NCBI RefSeq assembly: GCF_000761245.1 | Contig: NZ_AWOR01000043.1 | Location: forward strand, 96,160 to 160,159 | Reading direction: 5' to 3' | DNA: 64,000 nucleotides | DNA from: Comamonas testosteroni | GTDB lineage: Bacteria > Pseudomonadota > Gammaproteobacteria > Burkholderiales > Burkholderiaceae_C | Part shown: piece by piece, positions 1 through 9,215 of the stretch | Layout of the letters: each line of letters starts with the position of its first letter | Position numbering within the stretch: the stretch's first letter is position 1 | Translations under genes and position numbers: made by a program | The notes under the pieces: generated by a model | Told to the model about the DNA's origin: nothing | The model's database searches: none | The model's input: only the letters and a program-made list of their open reading frames with translations

Positions 1-221
1 TGTCGATGCCCTTGATCTGCTGCTCGATGATCTGCGTCACCGAGTTTTCGACCGTCTCGGCCGAAGCGCCCGTGTACTGGGCGCCGATAGTCACCCGGGG
101 CGGAGCAATCTCGGGGTACTGCTCCAGTGGCAGCAGCTTGATCGACAAAGCCCCGGCCAGCATGATGATGATGGCGATGACCCACGCGAAGATGGGCCGG
201 TTGATGAAGAACTGAGCCATG
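1..221 (-). CDS. RND efflux transporter permease, N-terminal part (AcrB/MexB type), cut by window edge
   Basis: Inner-membrane proton-driven drug/solvent pump subunit of a tripartite RND exporter. Reading leftwards from the ATG at 221, the protein starts [19 protein letters not shown], runs into the first transmembrane helix and then the periplasmic porter start ([27 protein letters not shown]), which is the well-known AcrB/MexB N-terminus. Only about 73 residues are inside the window. It lies 17 bp behind the membrane fusion protein gene on the same strand, so the two form an operon; an outer-membrane channel gene may follow outside the window. Family assignment is strong; the substrate cannot be judged from this fragment. 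Confidence 0.9.
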
Positions 222-238
222 TGTGTCGCCTGCCTTGC

Positions 239-1537
239 TTACTTCTTGGCAGGCGCATCGGCAGCGGCCTGCACCGGCGGCTCGCCACGCTGGCTCTTGC
301 GCTCTGCCTTGGCCTTCAGATCCACCTCCACGGTCTGGACCTTGTCGCCGGGCTTGATGCGCTGAAAGCCATCCACCATCACACGCTCGCCTGCTTTCAG
401 GCCCGTCTTGAGCAACCAGAAAGCACCGACGGCACGGTCCAGCTCCACATCCCGCTTTTCAACCACGTCGCCGTCCTTGACGACCATGACATTGGCACGC
501 CCGGTCAGATCGCGGGTCACCGACTGCTGCGGCACCAGCAAGGCATCGGGGGCCAGGGCCGTGGGCAGCAAGGCCTTCACATACATGCCGGGCATGAGCA
601 TGCCGTCGGGATTGGGCACCTCGGCGCGCAAGGTCAGCGTGCCGGTGGTGTCGTTGACGATCACGCCCGCAAACGCCAGCTTGCCTTGCTGCGGGTAGTC
701 GCTGCCGTCGTCGAGCTGGATGCGCACGGCAATCTTGTTGCCTTCGACCTTCTGGTAGCGTCCAGACTCCAGATCGCGCTTGAGCTGCATCAGATCGGAG
801 CTGGACTGGGTGAAGTCCACATACATGGGGTCGAGCTGCACGATGGTGGTGAGCGCCGTGGCCTGGTTGGCCGTGACCAGCGCGCCGGGCGTGACGGCAG
901 ACAGCGCGATGCGGCCACCGATGGGGGCCTCGATGCGGCTGTACTTGAGATTGATGCGTGCGGTTTCCAGATTGGCCTTGGCCACGGCCACGTCCGAAGC
1001 GGACTGGGCGGCCGCCGCCTGGCTTTCGTCAAAGGCTTGCTTGCTGATCGCGTCGATCTTGACCAGCTCGGCATTGCGCCGGGCCGTGGCCGCCAGCGTG
1101 CGCTGGCTGGCTTCGGCCTTGGCCACGGCTGCTGCAGCACTGGCCTCGGCGGCCTTCAGCGATGCGGCGTCGATCTGATAGAGCTGCTGGCCCTGCTTGA
1201 CCAGCGCGCCTTCGGTGAACAGGCGCTGCTGGATGATGCCCGAGACCTGGGGCCGCACCTCGGCCGTCATGAAGGCGCGGGTGCGCCCCGGCAGGCTGGC
1301 GTCCAGTTGCTGGCTTTGCGACTGCAAGGTGACCACGCCGACCTTGGGGTCGGACTTGGCCGGGCCTTTTTGCTCAGCCTCGGGCTTGGAGCAGCCCACC
1401 AGCGCTGCGGCAATCAGCATGGCGCCCACGGCCAGGGTCCAGCGCTGCTGGCGATGCCGCTGCCGGCCTGCACTGGGCAGGCAAGAAAAATGCGCCTCTC
1501 GGCGCGATCTCAGCGAAGCGGGCTGGTCAATCTTCAT
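239..1537 (-). CDS. RND efflux periplasmic adaptor (membrane fusion protein, AcrA/MexA type)
   Basis: Periplasmic lipoprotein that couples the RND pump to the outer-membrane channel. The 432-residue product has a basic N-terminus, a hydrophobic segment and a lipobox (AALVGC, about residues 44-49), then a biotinyl-lipoyl-like half (VRPQVSGIIQQRLFTEGALV), an alanine-rich helical hairpin, the second lipoyl half (YSRIEAPIGGRI) and a beta-barrel domain ending with a lysine/alanine-rich tail. I chose the ATG at 1537 (MKIDQPAS) over the upstream TTG at 1573 because the upstream codons look like leader. Length is slightly above the roughly 400 residues of AcrA owing to the longer N-terminus. It is directly followed by the pump gene. 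Confidence 0.9.
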   Translation of the reverse strand: MKIDQPASLRSRREAHFSCLPSAGRQRHRQQRWTLAVGAMLIAAALVGCSKPEAEQKGPAKSDPKVGVVTLQSQSQQLDASLPGRTRAFMTAEVRPQVSGIIQQRLFTEGALVKQGQQLYQIDAASLKAAEASAAAAVAKAEASQRTLAATARRNAELVKIDAISKQAFDESQAAAAQSASDVAVAKANLETARINLKYSRIEAPIGGRIALSAVTPGALVTANQATALTTIVQLDPMYVDFTQSSSDLMQLKRDLESGRYQKVEGNKIAVRIQLDDGSDYPQQGKLAFAGVIVNDTTGTLTLRAEVPNPDGMLMPGMYVKALLPTALAPDALLVPQQSVTRDLTGRANVMVVKDGDVVEKRDVELDRAVGAFWLLKTGLKAGERVMVDGFQRIKPGDKVQTVEVDLKAKAERKSQRGEPPVQAAADAPAKK

Positions 1538-1825
1538 ACGTGGAGCAGTCTGAACTAAAGAACTTGTCAACATTGTGCGCCGACAATATTAATAAAATGT
1601 AAAGCAGCCACGGGCGCAATGACATGCCGGCAATCACCTGCTTGCCATTGTCCTGTCATGTGGGCATACGGCGTATGCAGCACTCTCTGGCTGAGACACC
1701 ACTGTAGAAACCCTTGGCAGCAAGGCTCCTCGTCATAACGGACTAGAGCCAGCACCCGCCTCTCCCCGAAATCGACAGCTGGCAGCGCCATCAATATCAG
1801 CACGGCAGCGGCTTGTGCTGCCAAA

Positions 1826-3271
1826 TCAATGCTGCTGCTTGCCCGGGCGTACGCGCAATATGCTGAAAACTCCTGCCAGCGCCGCAAAACAGCCGGCCAC
1901 AGCCAGCGCCAGCAGTTCAGCATTGCCGCCATGCCCGCCCGAGATGGCAAAGATGGTGGCCAGCACCACTGCACCCAGCGTCTGCCCCGTCATGCGGGCC
2001 GAACTCAGCATGCCGCCCGCTGCGCCGCTGCGCGACATGGGGGCCGAGCTAACGATGGTGTGGTTGTTGGGCGACTGGTAGAGCGCGAAGCCGCTGCCCG
2101 CCAGCAGCATGCGCCAGACCATGTCCCAGTGCGCGACATCGATGGGCATGGCCGCCAGCAGCCACAGTCCGCAGGCAAACATGGCCATGCCGATGCCGCC
2201 CAGCAGCCCGTCGGGATACTTGCCGATCAGACGCCCGGCCACCGGGGCTGTGAGCATGGTGGCCAGCGGCCAGGCCGTGATCAGCATGCCCGCCTCCATG
2301 GGAGACATGCCGCGTGCCTCCAGCAGCAGGAACGGCAGGGCCAGATAGGACAGCATCTGCGCGCAAAAGGCAGAGACCGAGCCGCACATCGACAGCCGGA
2401 ACACGGGAATGCGCATCAGATCGACCGGAAACAAAGGAGCTGTCTTGTGCCACTGGCGGCGCAGATAGACATAGCCGACCACCAAGCCGCCGCCCAGCAG
2501 CCACCAGCCCGAAGGCATCAGCGAGCTACCCGCAGCGCCCTGCCCCTGCCCCATACGCACGCCCAGTTGCTCACCGCCCAGAAACAACAGGGTGAACATC
2601 AGGATATTGAGCAATACGTCAAGCGCGGCGATAGGCTCGCCGTCCTTGCGCACCACGGGATTGGCCGGCAGCGCCTTGCGCCCCATCCACAAGGTGATCA
2701 GGCCCAGCGGCACATTGATGGCAAACAGCCAGGGCCAGCTGGCGACCGACAGGATGGCAGCGGCCACCGAAGGCCCGGCCATGGACGAGGTCGCCACCAC
2801 CAGCGAGTTGATGGCCATGCCGCGGCCCAGCATGGCGCGCGGATAGGTCAATCGCACCAGCGCCGCATTCACGCTCATGATGCCGGCCGCACCCATGCCT
2901 TGAAACACGCGCGCCGCAATCAGAGTGGCCAGCGAGCTGGCCAGCGTGGCCGCCACCGATGCAATGACAAACACCGTCATGCCCAGCAAATAGATGCGCC
3001 GGTAACCCAGCCGCTCACCCAGCGCCGCCAGCGGCAGCAGCAGCACCAGACCGGCGAGCTGATAGGCGTTGACCACCCACAGCGTCAGGGCCGAGCTGGC
3101 CTGCAACTCGCGCGCAATGGCGGGCAAGGCCAGGTTGACGATGCTGCTGTCCAGCACCGACAGGGTGAGACCCAGAATAATGACCAGCATGGCGTGGCCA
3201 CGCGCGCCATCGGGCAGACCGTCATAAGCCGCAGGAGCTTTGAGCCCAGCTTCATTCGCGGCCTCAGCCAT
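1826..3271 (-). CDS. MFS transporter, DHA2 family (EmrB/QacA-like drug exporter)
   Basis: Predicted proton-coupled drug exporter of the inner membrane with about 14 hydrophobic segments in 481 residues. The N-terminal part shows the DHA2 pattern: LSVLDSSIVNLALPAIARELQ in TM1, the motif-A-like GERLGYRRIYLLG after TM2, and the antiporter motif region QGMGAAGIMSVNAALVRLTYP. The ATG at 3271 (MAEAANEAG) overlaps the stop region of the upstream Bcr/CflA-type gene by 8 nt, suggesting translational coupling; an alternative ATG at 3289 would add six residues. No membrane fusion partner (EmrA) is adjacent, so it may act alone. Confidence 0.85.
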   Translation of the reverse strand: MAEAANEAGLKAPAAYDGLPDGARGHAMLVIILGLTLSVLDSSIVNLALPAIARELQASSALTLWVVNAYQLAGLVLLLPLAALGERLGYRRIYLLGMTVFVIASVAATLASSLATLIAARVFQGMGAAGIMSVNAALVRLTYPRAMLGRGMAINSLVVATSSMAGPSVAAAILSVASWPWLFAINVPLGLITLWMGRKALPANPVVRKDGEPIAALDVLLNILMFTLLFLGGEQLGVRMGQGQGAAGSSLMPSGWWLLGGGLVVGYVYLRRQWHKTAPLFPVDLMRIPVFRLSMCGSVSAFCAQMLSYLALPFLLLEARGMSPMEAGMLITAWPLATMLTAPVAGRLIGKYPDGLLGGIGMAMFACGLWLLAAMPIDVAHWDMVWRMLLAGSGFALYQSPNNHTIVSSAPMSRSGAAGGMLSSARMTGQTLGAVVLATIFAISGGHGGNAELLALAVAGCFAALAGVFSILRVRPGKQQH

Positions 3272-4472
3272 GGGCGGCTCGCTTTGCACCGGCAGACTTG
3301 CCCAGCGTGATCCAGGTCAGCGCCACGCCTACCAGCGCTCCGGTTGCCATGCCCACCACCATGGGCAGAGGCTTGCCGTTGGAAAAATGCCCGACGATCT
3401 GCATGGCCGCCGCGCCGCTGAGCATCTGCAGCGTGCCCAGCAGGGCCGAGGCCGTACCGGCAATCTCACCATGCTCTTCCAGCGCCAGCACCGAGGTGGT
3501 GGGAATCACCAGTCCCATGAAGGCACTGGCGATGAAGTACAGCCCGATCAGCACTGCCAGTTGCTCGCCACCCATGAGGTAGTAGGCCAGCAAGGCCGTC
3601 ATGGTGAAGCCCGAAGCCGACGCCGCTGCCTTGACCACATTGACCAGGCCAAAGCGCTGACCTAGCCGCCCCGTCAGCTGCGATGCCCCGATAAAGGCAA
3701 TGGCATTAAAAGCAAACGCCATGCTGTACTGCGTGGACGACAGGCCGTAATAGTTGATCAGCACAAAGGGCGAGCCCGCCAGATAGACAAAAAAGCCCGC
3801 CATGGCGCAACCACCGATAAACACCAGACCCAGGTAATGCCAGTCGCGCAGCAGGCTCAGATAGGCCTTGAGCGCGCCGCCAAGGCTGCTGTCCAGCCGC
3901 GCCTCGGCCGTGCGGGTCTCTTCCACGCCGCGCCAGGTGGCAATCAAGCCCAGCAAGGCTGCGGCTGCCACCACCCAGAACACGGCACGCCAGCCGGCCA
4001 CCGCAATCACGCCACTGCCAGCCAGCGGTGCCAGAATGGGCGAGACGCTGAAGACCAGCATCAGCAGCGACATCATGCGCGCAGCGGCATGCCCGGTATG
4101 CAAGTCACGCACCACGGCGCGCGGCACGGCCATGCCAGCGGCAGCGCCCAGGCCCTGCATAAAGCGAAAAGCCACCAGAATCTCGATATTGGGGGCCAGC
4201 GCGCAGCCCACGCTGGCAATTGCAAATACCGTCAGACCGAAATACAACGGCGGCTTGCGGCCCACCATGTCGGAGACCGGGCCGTAAAGCAGTTGACCGA
4301 CACCAATCGAGAGAAAAAACGCCGTCAGGCTGGCTTGAACAGCGCCGACTTCGGCACCCAGGCTGGCGCCAATTTGCGGCAGCGCGGGCAAATACATGTC
4401 AATGGCGAAGGGACCGATGGCCGACAACAGGCCCAGAATCAACACCAGACGCAGGGAAACAGAAGCTTGCAT
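3264..4472 (-). CDS. MFS transporter, Bcr/CflA drug-resistance family
   Basis: Twelve-helix exporter of the Bcr/CflA subfamily (bicyclomycin, chloramphenicol-type efflux). The 402-residue product starts MQASVSLRLVLILGLLSAIGPFAIDMYLPALP, and the IDMYLPALP stretch in TM1 plus GQLLYGPVSDMVGRKPPLYFG after TM2 are hallmark Bcr motifs. The ATG at 4472 was chosen because the longer reading frame upstream (to 4595) adds non-homologous, cysteine-rich residues. The end overlaps the DHA2 exporter start, giving a two-gene exporter operon. Substrate unknown. Confidence 0.87.
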   Translation of the reverse strand: MQASVSLRLVLILGLLSAIGPFAIDMYLPALPQIGASLGAEVGAVQASLTAFFLSIGVGQLLYGPVSDMVGRKPPLYFGLTVFAIASVGCALAPNIEILVAFRFMQGLGAAAGMAVPRAVVRDLHTGHAAARMMSLLMLVFSVSPILAPLAGSGVIAVAGWRAVFWVVAAAALLGLIATWRGVEETRTAEARLDSSLGGALKAYLSLLRDWHYLGLVFIGGCAMAGFFVYLAGSPFVLINYYGLSSTQYSMAFAFNAIAFIGASQLTGRLGQRFGLVNVVKAAASASGFTMTALLAYYLMGGEQLAVLIGLYFIASAFMGLVIPTTSVLALEEHGEIAGTASALLGTLQMLSGAAAMQIVGHFSNGKPLPMVVGMATGALVGVALTWITLGKSAGAKRAAHG

Positions 4473-4663
4473 AGGGGCCTGATTGTCGTGGTAACTTGAT
4501 TTATTTGCTGAGCGAGCGCATGTTTTCATGCATAGCAGCGCAGTCTCACGCTGGCGCAGAGTACAGCACCACCAATAGCGCTGCTTTCCGCCCATTCATC
4601 GGCGCAACGATTGCTCCAGCAGCTCGCACAATCGAGCTACTGCGACCCTTCCCTGCTACTGCC

Positions 4664-5287
4664 GTGATTGCTGCAAGCTCCTCCAAACGACTCTTTTCCC
4701 TCTCGCTGCCCGCTCTCGCCGCGCTCTGCATGCTGACTCACACCGCCAGCGCCCAGACGGCAGCGCCCTTGCCCGCCTTTCAGCTTTCGCCAGACGCCAG
4801 CATGGTGATAGACACCCGCGCCAAGCTGGCCTGGCCGCGCTGCGCCGAGGGCATGAGCTGGAATGGCAAAGCCTGCGTCGGCAGCGCCGAGGTCTTCAGC
4901 TACAAACAGGCCATGAGCCATGCTGCAGAACGCAGCAAGGCCGAAAACCTGCGCTGGCGCCTGCCGCGCGTCAATGAGCTCAAGCGCCTGCTGGACCGCA
5001 GCAGCAAGCCCCAGGGACTGAACCCCGAGCTCTTTCCCAACGCGCCACGCGACTGGCACTGGACAGGCACGGCCGCCGTGAATGCCCAGCGCCTGAACAC
5101 CTACAACTACGCCCAGGTGGACAAATCCAGCAGCATCTCCGGCCTATCGGCCCAGCAGGCCTGGGCGGTCAACACCGAGACTCTGCAGGCCGTGCCCGAT
5201 ATGGGCAAGGGCAATGCCCTGCTGCTTCGCCTGGTGCGCCCGGCCACCGAGGCCGAGCTCGGCCCCCAGACTTCGGCCACACCATGA
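4664..5287 (+). CDS. exported DUF1566 (Lcl-like) domain protein
   Basis: Secreted or periplasmic protein of unknown role. After a signal peptide (KRLFSLSLPALAALCML ... ASA, then QTAAP) it shows the DUF1566 pattern: VIDTRAKLAWPRCAEGMSW, a lysine/leucine region with RLPRVNELKRLLDRS, a WTGT element and a final AWAVNTETLQ ... LRLVRP. The reading frame is open back to 4496, but a start there would place about 60 residues before the signal peptide, so the in-frame GTG at 4664 is preferred; no clear ribosome site supports either. Divergent from the Bcr/CflA gene and closed by a terminator. Confidence 0.7.
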   Translation: MIAASSSKRLFSLSLPALAALCMLTHTASAQTAAPLPAFQLSPDASMVIDTRAKLAWPRCAEGMSWNGKACVGSAEVFSYKQAMSHAAERSKAENLRWRLPRVNELKRLLDRSSKPQGLNPELFPNAPRDWHWTGTAAVNAQRLNTYNYAQVDKSSSISGLSAQQAWAVNTETLQAVPDMGKGNALLLRLVRPATEAELGPQTSATP

Positions 5288-5319
5288 AAAAAGGCCTTGC
5301 CGCAGCGGCAAGGCCTTTT
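5287..5319. terminator. intrinsic terminator, bidirectional, between converging genes
   Basis: A perfect hairpin AAGGCCTTGCC / GGCAAGGCCTT with loop GCA is flanked by an A-run on the left and TTTT on the right. It begins at the stop codon of the DUF1566 gene and lies just before the 3' end of the minus-strand SDR gene, so it can serve both. Confidence 0.85.
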
Positions 5320-5333
5320 CAAGTCCCGCACGC

Positions 5334-6239
5334 TCAGCCGGCGCGCAGCGCCGCCTTGAGGCTCTCGCCCAGTTCGGGCTTGTGCGCGAACGGATCCGTC
5401 GGATTGCGACCCTGCACCACATCCTCCAGACGCACCTGCACCGAGCCCAGGGCCTGCGGGTGGCTGTAGATATAGAACTGGCCCGACGCAATCGCATCGA
5501 ACACCTTCTGTGCCACCTCGGTCGCCGTGACCTTGCCCGAGCCCACGGCCTTGTCGGTCATGGCCTGGCCAATCTTCTGGCTGGCCGTCAAAGGCTGTGC
5601 CTCCAGGCCCTGGGGACGGTTGCGCTCGCTGTGACCTATGCCCGTGGGCACGAAGAAGGGGCAGAGCAGGCTGGCACTGACCTGGTCCGAGACCAGGGCC
5701 AGGTCCTGGTACAGCGTCTCGGTCAGCGACACCACTGCGTGCTTGCTGACGTTGTAGATGCCCATGTTCGGCGGCGCCAGCAGACCTGCCATGCTGGCGG
5801 TGTTGACAATATGGCCTTCATAGGTGGGATCGGCCTTGGCGGCCTCCAGCATCATGGGCGTGAACAGGCGCACGCCATGGATCACGCCCCAGACATTGAC
5901 GCCCAGCACCCACTGCCAGTCGGCTACCGTGTTTTCCCAGACCAGACCGCCGGCGCCGACGCCCGCGTTGTTGAAGACGAAGTGCGGCGCACCAAAGGTC
6001 TCCTTGACTTCGGCAGCCAGTCGCTCCATCTGGGCCGCATCCGACACATCGACCCTGCGCGCCAGCACCTTGGCACCGGCGGCCTTGAGCTCGGCCTCGG
6101 CCTTATCCAGCGCCTCCTGCTGCACATCGACCAGCACCAGATTCATGCCTCTGGCGGCTCCAATGCGCGCGCACTCCAGCCCGAAGCCAGAGCCCGCACC
6201 CGTCAGAACAGCCGTCTTTCCCGCGAAATTCGTGATCAT
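5334..6239 (-). CDS. SDR family oxidoreductase
   Basis: NAD(P)-dependent short-chain dehydrogenase of 301 residues. The Rossmann motif TGAGSGFG lies at about residues 13-20, NNAGV in the middle, the catalytic serine in NTASMAG and the catalytic YNVSK (Y-x3-K). The ATG at 6239 has GGAG six bases upstream; the frame extends to 6320 but those residues are unlike SDRs. The C-terminal YIYSHPQALGSVQVRLEDV tail is longer than in minimal SDRs. It is the last of four minus-strand enzyme genes (SDR, thioesterase, MDR, SDR). Substrate unknown. Confidence 0.87.
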   Translation of the reverse strand: MITNFAGKTAVLTGAGSGFGLECARIGAARGMNLVLVDVQQEALDKAEAELKAAGAKVLARRVDVSDAAQMERLAAEVKETFGAPHFVFNNAGVGAGGLVWENTVADWQWVLGVNVWGVIHGVRLFTPMMLEAAKADPTYEGHIVNTASMAGLLAPPNMGIYNVSKHAVVSLTETLYQDLALVSDQVSASLLCPFFVPTGIGHSERNRPQGLEAQPLTASQKIGQAMTDKAVGSGKVTATEVAQKVFDAIASGQFYIYSHPQALGSVQVRLEDVVQGRNPTDPFAHKPELGESLKAALRAG

Positions 6240-6310
6240 TCTTGTCTCCGTATTTATTTGGACGCAGCTCCAATGCGTTTCCACGCTCGAAACCGGCGCG
6301 GCACAACCAA

Positions 6311-6455
6311 GGGACAGCAAGCAAGGGCCTATGCCGACCGCGCCGGCCCCGCAGCGAGGCTGTCGCCCCCCCTCCCATAGCGCGCAGCGCGTAAAGAAAG
6401 GGGGCGCCCGGCAAGGGGAAGGCGCGGGGCCGCCCAGGCAAAGCGCCTCAGGGGG
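6311..6455. repeat. intergenic stop-codon-associated repeat, copy 1
   Basis: GC-rich imperfect repeat beginning GGGACAGCAAGCAAGG and ending GGCAAAGCGCCTCAGGGGG, placed directly after the stop codon of the minus-strand MDR gene. Two related copies occur at 46563-46662 and 49562-49634; this one is the longest, with an inserted middle part. The internal pairs (CCCCCCTCCC / GGGGG and GCGC-rich arms) predict stable hairpins. Confidence 0.7.
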
Positions 6456-7472
6456 TTAGAGCAGTTTCACCAGCTGCTTGCCGAAGTTCTTGCCCTTGAG
6501 CAGGCCCAGGAATGCGCCGGGCGCCGAGGCCAGACCTTGGGAAATCGTCTCGCGCGGCTTGAGCTTTCCGGCCGCCACCAGGCCGCCCAGCTCGGTCAGG
6601 GCCTCGCCCCAGACTTCCATGTGCTCGCTGACGATAAAGCCTTCGAGCTTGATGCGATTGACCAGCAGCAGCGCCGGGTTGGCCAGCGGCAGGGGCTGAC
6701 CGTCATAGCCGGCAATCATTCCGCACAGGGCCACACGCGCAAAGGCATTGGTGCGCAGCAGCACGGCATCGAAGATATAGCCGCCCACGTTCTCGAAATA
6801 GCCGTCGATGCCGTTGGGGCACGCGTCCTTCAGGGCCTTGGCCATGGTCTTGACATCGGGGTGCTCGCGGTAGTCGATGCAGGCGTCAAAGCCCAGTTCA
6901 TGCACGGCGTAACGGCATTTCTCGGCACCGCCCGCAATCCCCACCACGCGGCAGCCGCGCGCCTTGGCCAGCGCCACAAAGGCGCTGCCCACGGCACCGG
7001 TCGCGGCGCTGACGACCACGGTTTCACCGGCCTTGGGGTTGATGATCTTGACCAGACCGTACCAGGCCGTCACGCCCGGCATGCCCACCGCACCCAGGTA
7101 GTAGGACAGCGGCACATGGGTGGTGTCGACCTTGCGCAGCGCGCCGGGCACGCTGGGGTCGAGCAGCGAGTACTCCTGCCAGCCGCCCATGCCGACCACC
7201 TTGTCGCCGGCCTTGAACTTGGGGTGGCGGCTCTCGATAATCTCGCCCACCGTGCCGCCCTGCATGACTTCGCCCAGCGGCTGGGGCTGGGCATAGCTCT
7301 TGGAGTCGTTCATGCGGCCGCGCATATAGGGGTCCAGGCTCAGATAGTGGTGGCGCACCAGCACCTGGCCCTCGCCTACCGTAGGCAGCGGCGACTGCAC
7401 CAGCTTGAAATTGCTCTCCACCGCCTCACCCTGGGGGCGGTTGTCCAGAAGGATCTGCTGATTGACCGTCAT
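6456..7472 (-). CDS. zinc-independent NADP-dependent MDR oxidoreductase (CurA / leukotriene B4 dehydrogenase-like)
   Basis: Medium-chain reductase acting on conjugated enones or alkenals, cytosolic. The 338-residue protein opens with VNQQILLDNRPQGE, has LSLDPYMRGRM (typical of the LTB4DH/CurA group) and the nucleotide-binding loop AATGAVGSAFVALAKARG, followed by DACIDYRE and FENVGGYIFDAVL. No zinc-binding cysteine cluster is seen. ATG at 7472 is preceded by GGAG with six-base spacing. It sits between the two SDR genes and the thioesterase gene, on the same strand. Confidence 0.88.
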   Translation of the reverse strand: MTVNQQILLDNRPQGEAVESNFKLVQSPLPTVGEGQVLVRHHYLSLDPYMRGRMNDSKSYAQPQPLGEVMQGGTVGEIIESRHPKFKAGDKVVGMGGWQEYSLLDPSVPGALRKVDTTHVPLSYYLGAVGMPGVTAWYGLVKIINPKAGETVVVSAATGAVGSAFVALAKARGCRVVGIAGGAEKCRYAVHELGFDACIDYREHPDVKTMAKALKDACPNGIDGYFENVGGYIFDAVLLRTNAFARVALCGMIAGYDGQPLPLANPALLLVNRIKLEGFIVSEHMEVWGEALTELGGLVAAGKLKPRETISQGLASAPGAFLGLLKGKNFGKQLVKLL

Positions 7473-7496
7473 ATCTGTCTCCTGTTCGAACTTCAA

Positions 7497-7585
7497 TTTG
7501 ATAGCTATCAGCGCCTTATCTCAAAGACTTTGACAGCATTTTTCACCTCAAACACAGACTGAAAAAGCGCTGCTAGCTCATCAAA
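7497..7585. repeat. short inverted-repeat element with TTTGATAGCT terminus, copy 1
   Basis: Starts TTTGATAGCTATCAGCGCC and ends AGCGCTGCTAGCTCATCAAA, the ends being imperfect inverted copies of each other. The same ends bound an element at 56137-56225. It lies between the thioesterase stop and the MDR start. Confidence 0.6.
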
Positions 7586-7604
7586 CAGTAGCAGCCTGTC
7601 TATC

Positions 7605-8027
7605 TCAATCTGTGGCCAGAGCCTGCAACTCGCCGTCTGCCTTGGGCTTGCGCTTCATGTACTTGAAGGTGCCCGTGGCATGTACGCAGAGTCGGCCTTG
7701 TGCATCGTAGATGCGGCCTTCGGTAAAAGCCATGGTGCCTGTGCGATGCAGCAGCACGCCCTTGCCCACCAGCGGGCCATTGGCCGCCTGCATGAACGAG
7801 GTTTTCATCTCGATGGTGACCACGCCCTGATCGAAATCCACGCTGCGCGCAGCCACGGCCATGGTCACATCCATCAGCGTCATCGAGGCTCCGCCATGAG
7901 TGACGCCAAAGGAATTCAGGTGTTCGGGACGCGGTGTGAAGTGCAGCTCGGACTCACCGTCCTCCATCTTGTGGAGGGTGAAGCCCAGCTCATGCACAAA
8001 GGGAATTTCAGGACCAAATGACAACAC
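7605..8027 (-). CDS. hotdog-fold thioesterase, PaaI-like
   Basis: Predicted acyl-CoA thioesterase (140 residues). The hotdog signature is visible as HLNSFGVTHGGASMTLMDVTMAVAA (HGG motif), followed by TIEMKTSFMQAANGPLVGKGVLLHRTGTMAFTEGRI. The start is a GTG at 8027 preceded by AAAGG with good spacing; no closer ATG keeps the N-terminal strand. It lies in the minus-strand set with two SDRs and an MDR, suggesting a role in releasing an acyl group from CoA in a catabolic route; the route is inference. Confidence 0.82.
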   Translation of the reverse strand: MLSFGPEIPFVHELGFTLHKMEDGESELHFTPRPEHLNSFGVTHGGASMTLMDVTMAVAARSVDFDQGVVTIEMKTSFMQAANGPLVGKGVLLHRTGTMAFTEGRIYDAQGRLCVHATGTFKYMKRKPKADGELQALATD

Positions 8028-8153
8028 CGCGAAACCTTTCAGAAGAGTGATGTGCCGCAGACCGCAGCAGCTGAACCGTGAATGTAAGCGCAGCGGACAG
8101 TCTCAGAATGCTGCGCCGCACAAAAAACATGACCCACCCTTCGTCCGCCACTA

Positions 8154-8945
8154 TCAACCTCCGACCAGGGCGCTCACGCCGCCATCCACCGCCATCCACT
8201 GGCCGGTAATGTGCTTGCCGGCATCGCTGGCATAGAGCAGCGTCAGGCCCTTGAGATCCTCATCGTCACCCAGGCGGCGCAACGGGGCATGAGAGCGCAT
8301 TTCGTCCTCGCCCAGCGTCTCGATCAGCACGGCCGCCATCTTGGTCTTGAAAAAGCCCGGGCAGATGGCGTTGACGGTGATGCCATGCTCGCCCCACTCG
8401 CCGGCCAGCGCACGCGTGAAATTGATGACCGCGCCCTTGGAGGTGTTGTAGGCAATGGTCTTCATGCCCGTGGGATTGCCGCCCAGGCCGGCGATCGAGG
8501 CCAGATTGATGATGCGGCCGCTCTTGCGCTCCAGCATGGACAGGCGGGCGATCTGCTGGCTCAGCAGAAAATAGCCGCGCACATTCAGGTTCATCACCTT
8601 GTCCCAGGCCGCCGTCGGGTGGTCCTCAGCCGGGGCGCCCCAACTGGCTCCGGCATTGTTGATCAGAATGTCCACATGGCCGAGGCGCTGCACGGCTTCC
8701 TTGGCCAGACGGGCGATGTCGGCCTCGTCCGAGCAGTCGGCGGCAATCCAGTCAGCTTCTATGCCTGCGGCCTTGAGCTCGGCTGCGGCCTCTTCCAGAT
8801 CCTTGGCCTTGCGCGAGCTCAGCAAAATCTTCGCGCCTGCCTCGCCCAGCGCATGCGCCATCTGCAGACCCAGGCCACGCGAGCCGCCGGTCACCAAGGC
8901 CGTCTTGCCCGAGAGATCGAAAAGTTGCTGCACCGTACGTGTCAT
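8154..8945 (-). CDS. SDR family oxidoreductase (3-oxoacyl-ACP reductase/gluconate 5-dehydrogenase-like)
   Basis: Short-chain dehydrogenase of 263 residues: TGGSRGLG cofactor loop near the N-terminus, NNAGASWGAP, serine in NLASIAG and YNTSKGAVINFTRALAGEW with the catalytic Y-x3-K, then the C-terminal GQWMAVDGGVSALVGG. Two ATG codons are close (8951 and 8945); the second has GGAG at proper spacing while the first is too near it. First gene of the minus-strand oxidoreductase set. Confidence 0.88.
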   Translation of the reverse strand: MTRTVQQLFDLSGKTALVTGGSRGLGLQMAHALGEAGAKILLSSRKAKDLEEAAAELKAAGIEADWIAADCSDEADIARLAKEAVQRLGHVDILINNAGASWGAPAEDHPTAAWDKVMNLNVRGYFLLSQQIARLSMLERKSGRIINLASIAGLGGNPTGMKTIAYNTSKGAVINFTRALAGEWGEHGITVNAICPGFFKTKMAAVLIETLGEDEMRSHAPLRRLGDDEDLKGLTLLYASDAGKHITGQWMAVDGGVSALVGG

Positions 8946-9215
8946 TCTCATGTCTCCTGTTTGTTATCAAGGTTCAAACCGGGTCCGCAGCGCCGTGCAA
9001 GGCCTGCCCGTCAAAAGCTGCATGAATTGTGCGGGCGCCTCAGGCCCGGTGTTGTCACCTGCGTGTCGGCGCTGTCCCGCAGGTGGCAGGCCCATCGCGG
9101 CAGCCGTTTTCAGGACCCGCAGGTCACGGCTTTGGGACCGGGCACGCAGTTGCCGGCAGCACAAAAGTGGTGACCCGCCGTTGCGCCGAAGCAGTGAAAA
9201 TTGTGTCAAGCGCTT

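Noticed and set aside
221..1558. Long plus-strand open frame opposite the efflux adaptor gene
   Set aside because: It is antisense to a clear AcrA-type protein and arises from GC-rich codon bias; low-complexity His/Gly/Leu product.
1829..3310. 493-codon plus-strand frame over the DHA2 exporter
   Set aside because: Gln/His/Arg-rich shadow of a real transporter on the other strand.
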